A stretch of DNA of 26,144 bases. Source: Candidatus Micrarchaeota archaeon CG_4_10_14_0_2_um_filter_60_11 (lineage in GTDB: Archaea; Micrarchaeota; Micrarchaeia; Norongarragalinales; Norongarragalinaceae). The position numbers and the translations under genes were made by a program. The notes under the pieces were generated by a model. That model saw nothing but the letters and a program-made list of their open reading frames with translations. It made no database searches and had not been told where the DNA came from. The stretch covers positions 1 to 26,144 of the forward strand of contig PFPF01000053.1 of NCBI GenBank assembly GCA_002792915.1. Direction: 5' to 3'. Shown here piece by piece: positions 7,914 through 14,562 of this stretch (positions are counted from its first letter, which is position 1; each line of letters starts with the position of its first letter).

Positions 7914-8468
7914 TCAGAACTCGACTTTGGGCACGCCGCGCTCCTTTTCTCCCGTTTGGAAGAATTCGAGCGCCTTGAAGCCGAAGCCGTTTCCGACCAG
8001 CGAGTCGGGCACGACTTCCAGCTTCGTGTTGTACATTTGCGCCACGTCGTTGTAGAACGAGCGCGAATAGGCGATTTTCTCCTCGAGGTCCGCCAGCTCT
8101 TCCTGGAGCTTCAGGAAGTTCTGGTTCGCCTGCAGTGCGGGATAGTTTTCCGCGACCGCGAACAGGGACTTGATGGTATTCGTCAGCATGTTGCTCGCCT
8201 TGGCTTTCTCCGAGAGCGTGCCCGCGTTCGCCATCGCGGCGCGCGCCTTGGTCACGTTCTCGAAAAGCGTCTTCTCGTGCTTGGCGTAGCCCTTGACGGT
8301 CGCCACCAGATTCGGAACCAGGTCGTTCCTCTTTTTTAGCTGGACGTCGATTTGCGACAGCGCGTTGCGCCCGCGCATGCGCAGCGTGATGAATCCGTTG
8401 TAAGTCAGCAGCAGCCATGCCAAAACTACTGCCGCGAGCCCGCCGATTATCCAGAATATTAAGTCCAT
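7914..8468 (-). CDS. lemA: LemA family membrane protein
   Basis: The product has 184 residues. A single N-terminal transmembrane helix (about 3-22) is followed by the family's long helical bundle. Hallmarks are YNGFITLRMRGRNALSQIDVQ, then LKKRNDLVPNLVATVKGYAKHEK, and late in the protein AYSRSFYNDVAQMYN. The C-terminus ends in the common GFKALEFFQTGEKERG type tail (F-F-x-x-x-x-x-E-R). Start ATG 8468 is chosen over ATG 8492 because GGTGG lies at 8476-8480 with a 7-base spacer, and 8492 is too close to the TATA-like box. LemA proteins often neighbour DUF2207 proteins, as here. Their biochemical role is not known. Confidence 0.95.
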   Translation of the reverse strand: MDLIFWIIGGLAAVVLAWLLLTYNGFITLRMRGRNALSQIDVQLKKRNDLVPNLVATVKGYAKHEKTLFENVTKARAAMANAGTLSEKAKASNMLTNTIKSLFAVAENYPALQANQNFLKLQEELADLEEKIAYSRSFYNDVAQMYNTKLEVVPDSLVGNGFGFKALEFFQTGEKERGVPKVEF

Positions 8469-8502
8469 TGCAATCCCACCTTTACAACCCAACGCCGCGC
8501 GG

Positions 8503-8513
8503 CTTTTTTAAAC
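8503..8513 (-). promoter_or_regulatory. TATA-like box for lemA
   Basis: GTTTAAAAAAG on the minus strand would place the transcription start near 8482. This leaves a leader of about 14 bases that contains the GGTGG ribosome-binding site of lemA. Confidence 0.5.
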
Positions 8514-8526
8514 TATCCCGCGGCCG

Positions 8527-8760
8527 CTATTTCTTCTTCCTGAGCTTTTTCGCCAACTCGACGATTTCGCTGTATTCCAGCGGGTCCTTCTTGATTTTGG
8601 CCGCCGCCCTAACCCGCGCCAACAGCTCGAGGTACGCCTTCGGGTTTTCCGACTTCAACGCGATTGCGTGGGGGTGCCGGAAGGCGCGCTCGCTCTTGCC
8701 CAGCTCTTCCCCTATGATTTTTTCCCCGACCCTCGCGCTTGGCTTGTTCAGTTTTTTCAT
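8527..8760 (-). CDS. Small basic hypothetical protein between lemA and DUF2207
   Basis: The product has 77 residues, with about a quarter Lys/Arg and a terminal KKLRKKK. It appears helical, with the segment KAYLELLARVRAAAKIKKDP and no membrane segment. The start is ATG 8760 and no clear Shine-Dalgarno is seen. It lies between lemA and the DUF2207 gene on the same strand, 59 bases after the latter, and so may belong to that transcription unit. I do not recognise a family. A nucleic-acid-binding role would be consistent with its charge but is speculation. Confidence 0.6.
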   Translation of the reverse strand: MKKLNKPSARVGEKIIGEELGKSERAFRHPHAIALKSENPKAYLELLARVRAAAKIKKDPLEYSEIVELAKKLRKKK

Positions 8761-8819
8761 AAGTTCGCCTTTTGCCCGTATCCGATTTGCCGTGAAAAAG
8801 CTATACCGCGTGCGGGTTT

Positions 8820-10544
8820 TTATCCCGCGCCGCCTCCGCCTCCGCCGCCTCCGCCGCCCCCGCCTCCGCCGAAGCCGCCGCCGTAGCCGCCGCTTCCCGC
8901 GGCGGACGAGAGCACGGAAGCGTTGACCATGCTGCTAATCAGGATGGCGTTGCTGAACGAGCCCGCGTAATAGAACGACGACTGCCTGCGCTGCGCGTCG
9001 GTGAACGAGGCGTCCATGATTTTCGCGACCTTGTCCGCCACGCCCAGCGCGGTCGCGTAAACAAGGTAGCGCTCCCACAGGATTATGTCCTGCGGCTTCT
9101 TTTCCTTCAACAGGCTGTAGTCGTTGATGAACCGCTTGAACGCGAGTATCTTCTCGAACGCGAGCGCGCCCTCGAGCGTGCGCCGCGGCAGCGCGGTGTG
9201 CAGCGCGAACCCGCAGATTGTGTAAACCGCAACGCCCACGAACAGCGGGAGCAACGCCAGCGCGTCCGCGAGCACGAGCAGGCCGCTTGTCGCGAGCAGG
9301 ATTCCGCCGTACAAGAGAAACTTGTCCCTGCCCTCGTAATTCACGAGCTTCCTCAGCGTCAATTCCGGCAGCACCTGCTTCTTCCATTCCCCGAAAAAGT
9401 TGCGCCTGGAACGCGACGCGTAATCCTTCCACCCCGAAAGCGTGAGCCTGCCGTTGCTCGAGGCGGCGCGCATCTCGCGCAACAGAACCGACTCGTGCGT
9501 CGCCAAGCCCGTGGTTTTAGAAGTGAATTCGAACGAGTAGTCCTCGGTTTCCCGGTCGAAGAATAGCATCGTTTTTTTCTTTTCCTTCAACAAGCGCATT
9601 TTGAGGTAGCCGCGCTGCACCAAGTCGAGTATCGTGGCGCTCAAGTCGCACGGCTGCGAGTCGAGGCGCACGAGCGCCGCGGCAACCGCGGGGCTCAGTT
9701 TCGGCACGTCGCGCTCGTAAACGCCTTGATAGCCCGTTTTCGGTTCGCGGCCGTATTTCCAGTAAAGCGCGGCGAACAGTGCGGCGAGCAAGAGCGGGCC
9801 CAGCAGAGACACGAAGAACCAGAACGGGTTATACTCGCTTTCTTTGGCCCAGTTCGCCTCTTCGTCGAGTATCGCCTGCAGCCCGTTTCCCTGCATTACG
9901 GCCGCGCCGGCAACCGAGTCCAGCGCGCTTCGCGGGAACACGACGCGCGCTTCCACCCACTGGCCGGAAGGCACGCCGTCGGCTTGGAAGAGCAACGCTT
10001 CAAGTTGCCCGCCGCTTATTTGGCGGGTTATCGAGCCGTCAAGCGCCGGGTGCGCCCACGCGCGCACGGATTCGTTGGCAACCGGTTTCGGCAGCGACAC
10101 TTTGGCGGTCAGCCTTCCGACGGGCTTGTCCCAGCCTTGTCCCCAAACTTTCCAGTAAAACTCGGCGACGTCGCCGTACGCCTTGACCGCGCCTTTCAGC
10201 CTGTACGCGAGCGTGAACGTGCGCTGCCCGCCGTCCGCGGAATAATACCAGGTTACCTTGTCCCCGCTCCAGCAGTACGTGCCGGACGCTTTCGAGCACT
10301 CCTCGCGGTAAGCCGTCGCGCCTTCGCTCACGGAAAATCCGCTCATTTGCCCGCCGCGCGAGAAGTCGAACTCGCGGTAGGCGAACGAGTAGCTGCCGCT
10401 GAATGCGAAGGTGATTTGTTCGGTGACGAGGACGCTGCCGTCAACTTGGATTGCGTTCGTTGACGCGGCCGAGGGGATGGAATAGTCCTTCGCCGAGGCC
10501 AGCGCGGCGAACAGGAGGAATGCCAGGAAAAGCGCTTTTTTCAT
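8820..10544 (-). CDS. DUF2207 family membrane protein with poly-Gly tail
   Basis: The product has 574 residues. A signal peptide (MKKALFLAFLLFAALASA) precedes an extracytoplasmic beta-rich DUF2207 domain (~20-230; strands such as VDGSVLVTEQITFAFSGSYS, W/Y-rich core). A transmembrane helix follows at ~240-265, then a cytoplasmic region, a two-helix hydrophobic hairpin (~410-455), and a C-terminal segment ending in 14 consecutive Gly and GAG. This layout, including the glycine tail, is typical of YciQ-like DUF2207 proteins. ATG 10544 is preferred over the adjacent TTG 10547 because it is 27 bases from a TATA-like box. Its neighbour lemA supports a shared envelope role; the function is unknown. 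Confidence 0.9.
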   Translation of the reverse strand: MKKALFLAFLLFAALASAKDYSIPSAASTNAIQVDGSVLVTEQITFAFSGSYSFAYREFDFSRGGQMSGFSVSEGATAYREECSKASGTYCWSGDKVTWYYSADGGQRTFTLAYRLKGAVKAYGDVAEFYWKVWGQGWDKPVGRLTAKVSLPKPVANESVRAWAHPALDGSITRQISGGQLEALLFQADGVPSGQWVEARVVFPRSALDSVAGAAVMQGNGLQAILDEEANWAKESEYNPFWFFVSLLGPLLLAALFAALYWKYGREPKTGYQGVYERDVPKLSPAVAAALVRLDSQPCDLSATILDLVQRGYLKMRLLKEKKKTMLFFDRETEDYSFEFTSKTTGLATHESVLLREMRAASSNGRLTLSGWKDYASRSRRNFFGEWKKQVLPELTLRKLVNYEGRDKFLLYGGILLATSGLLVLADALALLPLFVGVAVYTICGFALHTALPRRTLEGALAFEKILAFKRFINDYSLLKEKKPQDIILWERYLVYATALGVADKVAKIMDASFTDAQRRQSSFYYAGSFSNAILISSMVNASVLSSAAGSGGYGGGFGGGGGGGGGGGGGGAG

Positions 10545-10560
10545 CAACTCAGCATAACGC

Positions 10561-10574
10561 TAATTAACTTAAAA
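10561..10574. promoter_or_regulatory. Overlapping divergent TATA-like boxes
   Basis: TAATTAA (10561-10567) lies 26 bases before ATG 10590 on the plus strand. TTTTAA on the minus strand (10569-10574) lies 27 bases before ATG 10544. The two elements are one base apart, so both leaderless transcripts would compete for nearly the same site. Confidence 0.5.
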
Positions 10575-10589
10575 CTCTTTGTCCGTTGC

Positions 10590-11171
10590 ATGCGCTTCTT
10601 CAAGCACGGCGACGTCCTCGCGGTTTCGCTGCCCGAGTCGCTCCGCAAAAAAATGGGCGTAAGCGAAGGCGATGAATTCGATTTCGTGGACGTCTCGAAC
10701 AACGTTGTCGCGCTGGTGCGCAAGACCGCGTCAAGCCGTGAAGAAAAGCCCGCGGCTGTTTTACCGGGCGCGCTTCCCGTACAGCGTGCCGCCGCCGTCA
10801 CGCAGTCCTTGGTCCCGCAAAAGCCCAAAATCCGGGCTTCGCCTGAAGCCATCGAGTTCGCGCGCCGCGGGTACGCGGTGCTTGACAACGAAGTGGAAGC
10901 CAAGCGGCTGAGCGAGGAGCTGGAGCAGTTCGTGAAGTCCGGGCAAGTGGTGGGCGTGCGCGGTTTCGACAGGCGCTTTTACGTGGTTTCCAAGCAGTTC
11001 TTCGAGTCGGCTTCTGCCGCGCTGCTTCTCGCGTTGAAGGAGGCGTCCGCCTTGCAGCAGGCTTCGGTGAAGGCGAAGCTGCCGTTCGAAGCTTGTGCAG
11101 CCGTGCTCGCCGTGCTCAAGGAGCAGGGCGACGTTATAGAAAAGAAAAAAGGCTTGTTTCAGGCCGTCTGA
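10590..11171 (+). CDS. AbrB/SpoVT-like DNA-binding protein with helical C-terminal domain
   Basis: The product has 193 residues. Residues 1-45 match the swapped-hairpin AbrB/MazE fold: VLAVSLPESLRKKMGV, then EGDEFDFVDV and NNVVALV, the pattern of a strand, an LP-x-x-L helix, and a G-D-x-F turn. A Pro/Ala linker (~50-80) leads to a helical C-terminal region (~85-193), ending in a possible winged-helix-like unit (LPFEACAAVLAVLKEQGDVIEKKKGLF). Start ATG 10590 is 26 bases from the TATA-like box. It is probably a transcription regulator and could act on the divergent DUF2207 gene through the shared promoter; that is inference. A T6 run lies just downstream. Confidence 0.75.
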   Translation: MRFFKHGDVLAVSLPESLRKKMGVSEGDEFDFVDVSNNVVALVRKTASSREEKPAAVLPGALPVQRAAAVTQSLVPQKPKIRASPEAIEFARRGYAVLDNEVEAKRLSEELEQFVKSGQVVGVRGFDRRFYVVSKQFFESASAALLLALKEASALQQASVKAKLPFEACAAVLAVLKEQGDVIEKKKGLFQAV

Positions 11172-11190
11172 TTTTTCGGCGCCCGCTCGG

Positions 11191-11196
11191 TTTTTT
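11191..11196 (+). terminator. T-run terminator after the AbrB-like gene
   Basis: A T6 run lies 20 bases after the AbrB-like stop, and a T5 run sits at the stop itself. Archaeal transcription ends at such T-tracts. It lies between this gene and the convergent Sec61-beta gene. Confidence 0.5.
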
Positions 11197-11207
11197 GCGT
11201 GTGCGGC

Positions 11208-11363
11208 TTACTTGATTATTTCCAGGAGCCCAATCACGATTATGACCGCTATCGCGAACCCGACCACGACTTTGGGGTCGAGCTGGATGTTGCTCGTGTT
11301 CACGTCGTAGAAGCGCATCAAGCCAGTCGAAGACTGGGGAGCCTGGATTTTTCCGGGTTTCAT
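11208..11363 (-). CDS. secG: Preprotein translocase subunit Sec61-beta (SecG)
   Basis: The product has only 51 residues, the usual size for archaeal Sec61-beta. The N-terminus is Pro/Gln/Ser rich (MKPGKIQAPQSS) and leads into the conserved TGLMRFYD motif (about 13-20). IQLDPKVVVG follows, then a single C-terminal transmembrane helix (~33-49, FAIAVIIVIGLLEII) with a terminal Lys. This order matches the family, in which TGL-x-R-F/Y is the conserved cytosolic patch beside the SecY channel. Start ATG 11363 is 24 bases from the TATA-like box, so the mRNA is probably leaderless. It is a non-essential, tail-anchored partner of SecY/SecE, neither of which is in the window. Confidence 0.9.
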   Translation of the reverse strand: MKPGKIQAPQSSTGLMRFYDVNTSNIQLDPKVVVGFAIAVIIVIGLLEIIK

Positions 11364-11382
11364 GAAATTGGTTGGCTTTACC

Positions 11383-11394
11383 AAATATTTAAAT
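11383..11394. promoter_or_regulatory. Shared palindromic TATA-like box
   Basis: AAATATTTAAAT is nearly symmetric and lies between Sec61-beta (minus, ATG 11363) and the membrane-anchored gene (plus, ATG 11417). Its centre is 24 and 30 bases from the two start codons, so one element could drive both. Confidence 0.55.
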
Positions 11395-11416
11395 GCCTCG
11401 CTTCGGGATTGTACTC

Positions 11417-12319
11417 ATGGCTTATCAAGGCAAGCAGGAAAATGCGCTGTTGGCGGAGTTGCCGCACGCCCTCGTCTTGATTCTCCTCTTGCTCGTGCTG
11501 CTCGTCGTGTTGACGAAGTTCGGCTGGGTGCAGTGCTCGCAGGTGCCGGGCAACTGGTGCCAGATTTACTGCGAACAGGTAATGCGCACGCACTCGCGCG
11601 TCATCCTGCTCTCCGGCGACTCGGGCATGGGCGACCCTGCCGCTCTGGAAATGATGGTTCGCCACGTCCGGCCCTACACTTATCTCGAGCCCTACCAGTC
11701 CAAGTACCTGACTTACGGCATGCTCGACGGCGCGGATCTCGTTATACTCGAAAAGATGGACACGGTTTCCTTCACGCAGGCGCTCGCGATCAAAAAGTAC
11801 CTGCAGGGCGGCGGCGCCGCGCTCTGGATCGGCGACTCGGCGACGAAATTTTACACCGACGACTACGAGATAGCCAGGGCGCGCGTGATGGATGAAGAGG
11901 CGGTTTACGCCGCGCAGGCGGCAGGCCAGACGCTGGCAGATCCGCACTATTACGAGAACGCGCTCAATAACGCGTCCACCCAGCGCGGTTTCTACCTGTT
12001 GTCCGACGTGCTCATGGCGGACTTCGTCTCCTCGAACTCTTCAACGGTGCCCATCGGCTTGAGCGTCGTGGATTACAAGAGCCTGCTCGTGAGCGGCCTG
12101 TTCGCGGACTTCCCGACTTCCGCCAAAAACTACACCGTGGTTGTGCCGAACACGGCGAACACGCACATCGTCGCCATGATCAAGGCGAACGGCAAGGAGT
12201 ACCCCGGAATTTACGAGACGCGTTACGCGGGGAAAGTCGTCTACGTCGCGTTCCCGCTGGAAGAAGCCAACTCGACGACCCTCGTGCAGAACGTGCTCGA
12301 CTACCTCGTCACTTGCTGA
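11417..12319 (+). CDS. Membrane-anchored GATase1-like/DUF4350-like protein
   Basis: The product has 300 residues. A short cytoplasmic N-terminus leads to one transmembrane helix (~17-33). Just outside lie three cysteines (C40, C48, C52). The ectodomain begins RVILLSGDSGMGD (~61-73) and continues with LDGADLVILEKMDTVSF (~100) and a helix KKYLQGGGAALWIGDSA (~123-139). This is the pattern of a Rossmann-like GATase1-fold domain (a strand giving D-x-V-I, then a helix, then GG-x-x-L-W-I). A late segment, YAGKVVYVAFPLEEANS, fits the same fold. No catalytic Cys-His pair is evident, so it is probably not an amidotransferase. ATG 11417 is preferred over ATG 11393, which overlaps the TATA box. The gene converges on the 12327 gene with a 7-base gap. 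Confidence 0.75.
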   Translation: MAYQGKQENALLAELPHALVLILLLLVLLVVLTKFGWVQCSQVPGNWCQIYCEQVMRTHSRVILLSGDSGMGDPAALEMMVRHVRPYTYLEPYQSKYLTYGMLDGADLVILEKMDTVSFTQALAIKKYLQGGGAALWIGDSATKFYTDDYEIARARVMDEEAVYAAQAAGQTLADPHYYENALNNASTQRGFYLLSDVLMADFVSSNSSTVPIGLSVVDYKSLLVSGLFADFPTSAKNYTVVVPNTANTHIVAMIKANGKEYPGIYETRYAGKVVYVAFPLEEANSTTLVQNVLDYLVTC

Positions 12320-12326
12320 CTCGCGC

Positions 12327-12803
12327 TCACTCGCCCTTTATCGCTTCGTACTCGCTTTTTATCGAATAGAGCGCGTCTTGATAGCTCCCCATTCTTTCGC
12401 CCAGCGCCTCTTTCTTGAGGCGCGCCAAGAGCGCCGTCAATTCCGTCGGCATTTTCACCTTTTGCAGTTCCCTCATGCCCTGCAAGGTCTTAACGTGCGG
12501 TTTCAACTCGCTGTTTTCACTGGCGTAACCCGCGAGTTTTTTGACCGCTTCTTTCAACTCCCGCTTGGTTGCGATTCCCACCGCGGCGTGCTCCAACACG
12601 TTTTGTATCTTGTGAATGCCGGCTACCCTCACCAAAATCGACAGGTTTTCGTCGGTAACGCCCAAACCGCGCAAAGCGGCTTTGCGAATCTCATCGTTCG
12701 CCGCGAGGGTGCGCAAGCCGCGGTTCCCACTTCCGGGGTATTCGCTTTCGACCTTATTTTTTATCGCGAGGGCGATTTCCCGCGGCGTTTCTTCAAGTTG
12801 CAT
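12327..12803 (-). CDS. Helical hypothetical protein co-transcribed with FEN-1
   Basis: The product has 158 residues, all-helical in appearance, charged, without membrane segments. The middle reads GLGVTDENLSILVRVAGIHK, which suggests repeated short helices. ATG 12803 abuts the FEN-1 stop (TGA 12804-12806). The ribosome-binding site GGTGG (12810-12814) lies inside the last FEN-1 codons, 6 bases from the ATG, so translation is probably coupled to FEN-1. I do not recognise the family. Its position suggests a link to DNA repair or replication, but that is inference from context only. Confidence 0.75.
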   Translation of the reverse strand: MQLEETPREIALAIKNKVESEYPGSGNRGLRTLAANDEIRKAALRGLGVTDENLSILVRVAGIHKIQNVLEHAAVGIATKRELKEAVKKLAGYASENSELKPHVKTLQGMRELQKVKMPTELTALLARLKKEALGERMGSYQDALYSIKSEYEAIKGE

Positions 12804-13823
12804 TCAAAACCACCTTTTGAGCGTTCCCTGGCTCGCGTCGAGGGGCTGGTTGAACGCGCGCGCCAGCGCGTTCGAGACGCGTTCCTCCGAAAAGTCGCGT
12901 TCGCCCGCCATGAACGCGATTACCCCGTCGCGGTCGGGCTCGCCGAATTCGAGCGCGCCCACCCTTGAGATGCGGGGGTTCAGGAAGAGCGTTTCCACTT
13001 CCTTGAACGACGCATAGTCCTGTCCCGTCTTCTCGCAGACGCCTTCAAGCGTTTCGGTTTCGCGGACGAGTTTCAAGCCCTTCTTCGGGCCGATTCCCTT
13101 CACGCCCTCGTTGAAATCCGTGCCGCACAGCAGGCTCACCCAAACCAGCTGTTGCCGCGTCAAGCCCAGCGCGTCCAGATTCTCCTTCAAGAAGTATTTT
13201 TCGGGGTAGACTTCCACGGTTGCGCTGGAGCGCGGCAGCTTGCGCTTGCCCGAGAGCGTGAGGTTGCGAATCAGCACGGGCGCGCCGAACAGCAGGGCGT
13301 CAAAGTCTTGGCTGGCAGCCGCACCAACGCAGCCCTGCGCCGCCATTGCCGCGCATTGCGATTCGCCTTCGCTCGGAGCCTGCACGAACGGCAGGCCCAT
13401 CAGCCCCAAAAGCGTCTTGCATTCGGCGACCATGTCCTTGGTCAGGTGGCTCGTGCGCTGCGCCAGCCGCGCGGCTTCCTCGATTCTGCCCTCTTCCAGC
13501 GCCTTCTTCATCAGCTCTTCGGCTTCCATTTTTTTCTCGACGCGTTCCGCGATGGTGCGCGCCTTCAATTCGGACGGCTTGCCGTCGAACACGTAAATCG
13601 GCTGCACGCCCTTCTCGAGGAGCGAGCAGGACCTGTAGAACAGGCCGCTCAAGTGGCTGGTGGTGCGGCCGTGCGAGTCCGCGAGCGGCGCGCCGTCCGG
13701 CCCGCGAATCGTGCTCAGGAACTGGTAGACCGCGTTGTACGCGTCGACGGCCACGCGTCCGCGCAGCTCTTCGAGCGTGACCTGGTGGGAAACCGTGATG
13801 TCCTTCAAGTCTCGCGCGCCCAT
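12804..13823 (-). CDS. fen: Flap endonuclease 1
   Basis: The product has 339 residues, the standard archaeal length. It removes 5' flaps during Okazaki fragment processing and repair. The metal-binding carboxylates are in place: D27 (AVDAYN), D80 (VFDGKPS), E152 and E154 (PSEGESQ), D173 and D175 (SQDFDALLFG), and D236 (CGTDFNEGVKGIGPKK, the helix-hairpin-helix region). The C-terminus QGTLKRWF (332-339) is a PIP box for binding the PCNA clamp. Start ATG 13823 has AGGAGT upstream (13834-13838) in the end of the preceding gene, with a 10-base spacer. It is the middle gene of a tight three-gene operon. Confidence 0.97.
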   Translation of the reverse strand: MGARDLKDITVSHQVTLEELRGRVAVDAYNAVYQFLSTIRGPDGAPLADSHGRTTSHLSGLFYRSCSLLEKGVQPIYVFDGKPSELKARTIAERVEKKMEAEELMKKALEEGRIEEAARLAQRTSHLTKDMVAECKTLLGLMGLPFVQAPSEGESQCAAMAAQGCVGAAASQDFDALLFGAPVLIRNLTLSGKRKLPRSSATVEVYPEKYFLKENLDALGLTRQQLVWVSLLCGTDFNEGVKGIGPKKGLKLVRETETLEGVCEKTGQDYASFKEVETLFLNPRISRVGALEFGEPDRDGVIAFMAGERDFSEERVSNALARAFNQPLDASQGTLKRWF

Positions 13824-13829
13824 TTTTTT

Positions 13830-14525
13830 TCAACTCCTGAACATGCTCCTGCGCGCGCGGAACGCGAACCTCGCGCCGCTTTTTGCAGTAAATGCCGCTT
13901 TGGGTTTATTATTCCCGGCCGTTGCCGCAAAAACGCCTTCGAGCGTGTTGGCTTTTTGCAGCAGGGACAGCAGCCGTTCGCGTTTTTCGCCCCGGCAGGT
14001 TTTCGAGATGTGCTGCTCCAGCGCGGGATAATCCACCGTTTCTATCGACAGGAACAGGGGCTTTCTGCCCGCGAAGGCGGCGTTGTGCGGGTCGACGTTT
14101 ACCGCGAGACCTGCCTGCCTGAACTTCCTTGCCGCTGCCTTGACGCGCTTGGACACCCTGACGCGCATTGCATGCGTAACACAGGGCAGGCAGTCGCAAA
14201 AGCGGAAGTTTTTCTCCGTTGCGTGCTTCACGAACGTCCTGTGGTTTTTGTCCAAGTCCGCGAAGCGCGTGTAGACCGCGGCCTTGTTCGGCTTGCTGCC
14301 CAAAAACGTCCTGCCGCTGGGCAGCGTGAACCTGACCGGTTCTAGAAATTTTCCGGGGAAAAGAGCGCTGGCAATCCTGAGCAGGTAAAAATCGACTTGC
14401 GGGTCGCCTTGGCTCGCCGCGTAAACGCGCCTGACGACGTTGCCGGACCTGTATACTAGCGCGCGTTCGCCTCTCGCGATTTCGGCGGTCTCGCGCGGCT
14501 TCAGCATCGCGCTGGTTTGCGGCAT
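13830..14525 (-). CDS. Orphan protein with remote kinase-like catalytic loop
   Basis: The product has 231 residues, basic, soluble. The N-terminal part (ERALVYRSGNVVRRVY, ~19-34) could form a small beta lobe. A later segment reads LAVNVDPHNAAF (~140-151), then KPLFLSIETVD, similar in order to the phosphotransferase catalytic loop (D-x-x-x-x-N) and the following acidic metal site, with the Asp-Phe-Gly position replaced by IETVD. A C-x-C-x-x-C cluster (CDCLPC, ~109-114) may bind metal. The C-terminus is Arg/Lys rich. Start ATG 14525 is 28 bases from a TATA-like box. The stop is 6 bases before FEN-1, so this is the first gene of that operon. The kinase-like reading is weak. Confidence 0.65.
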   Translation of the reverse strand: MPQTSAMLKPRETAEIARGERALVYRSGNVVRRVYAASQGDPQVDFYLLRIASALFPGKFLEPVRFTLPSGRTFLGSKPNKAAVYTRFADLDKNHRTFVKHATEKNFRFCDCLPCVTHAMRVRVSKRVKAAARKFRQAGLAVNVDPHNAAFAGRKPLFLSIETVDYPALEQHISKTCRGEKRERLLSLLQKANTLEGVFAATAGNNKPKAAFTAKSGARFAFRARRSMFRS

Positions 14526-14549
14526 ACAAGACGATTCAAGGGCGGGCTG

Positions 14550-14556
14550 AATAAAA
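14550..14556 (-). promoter_or_regulatory. TATA-like box for the FEN-1 operon
   Basis: TTTTATT on the minus strand is centred 28 bases before ATG 14525, consistent with a leaderless transcript covering the three genes down to 12327. It lies only a few bases beyond the stop of the upstream peptidase gene. Confidence 0.5.
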
Positions 14557-14562
14557 GACTTT

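Noticed and set aside
11393..11416. Earlier start of the GATase-like protein at ATG 11393
   Set aside because: The ATG is part of the TATA-like box itself, so it would not be in the transcript.
13152..14345. Long plus-strand open frame opposite FEN-1 and its neighbour
   Set aside because: It mirrors two genes with strong family or promoter support. Long antisense frames are expected in GC-rich DNA, and its peptide is Arg/Ala-rich without motifs.
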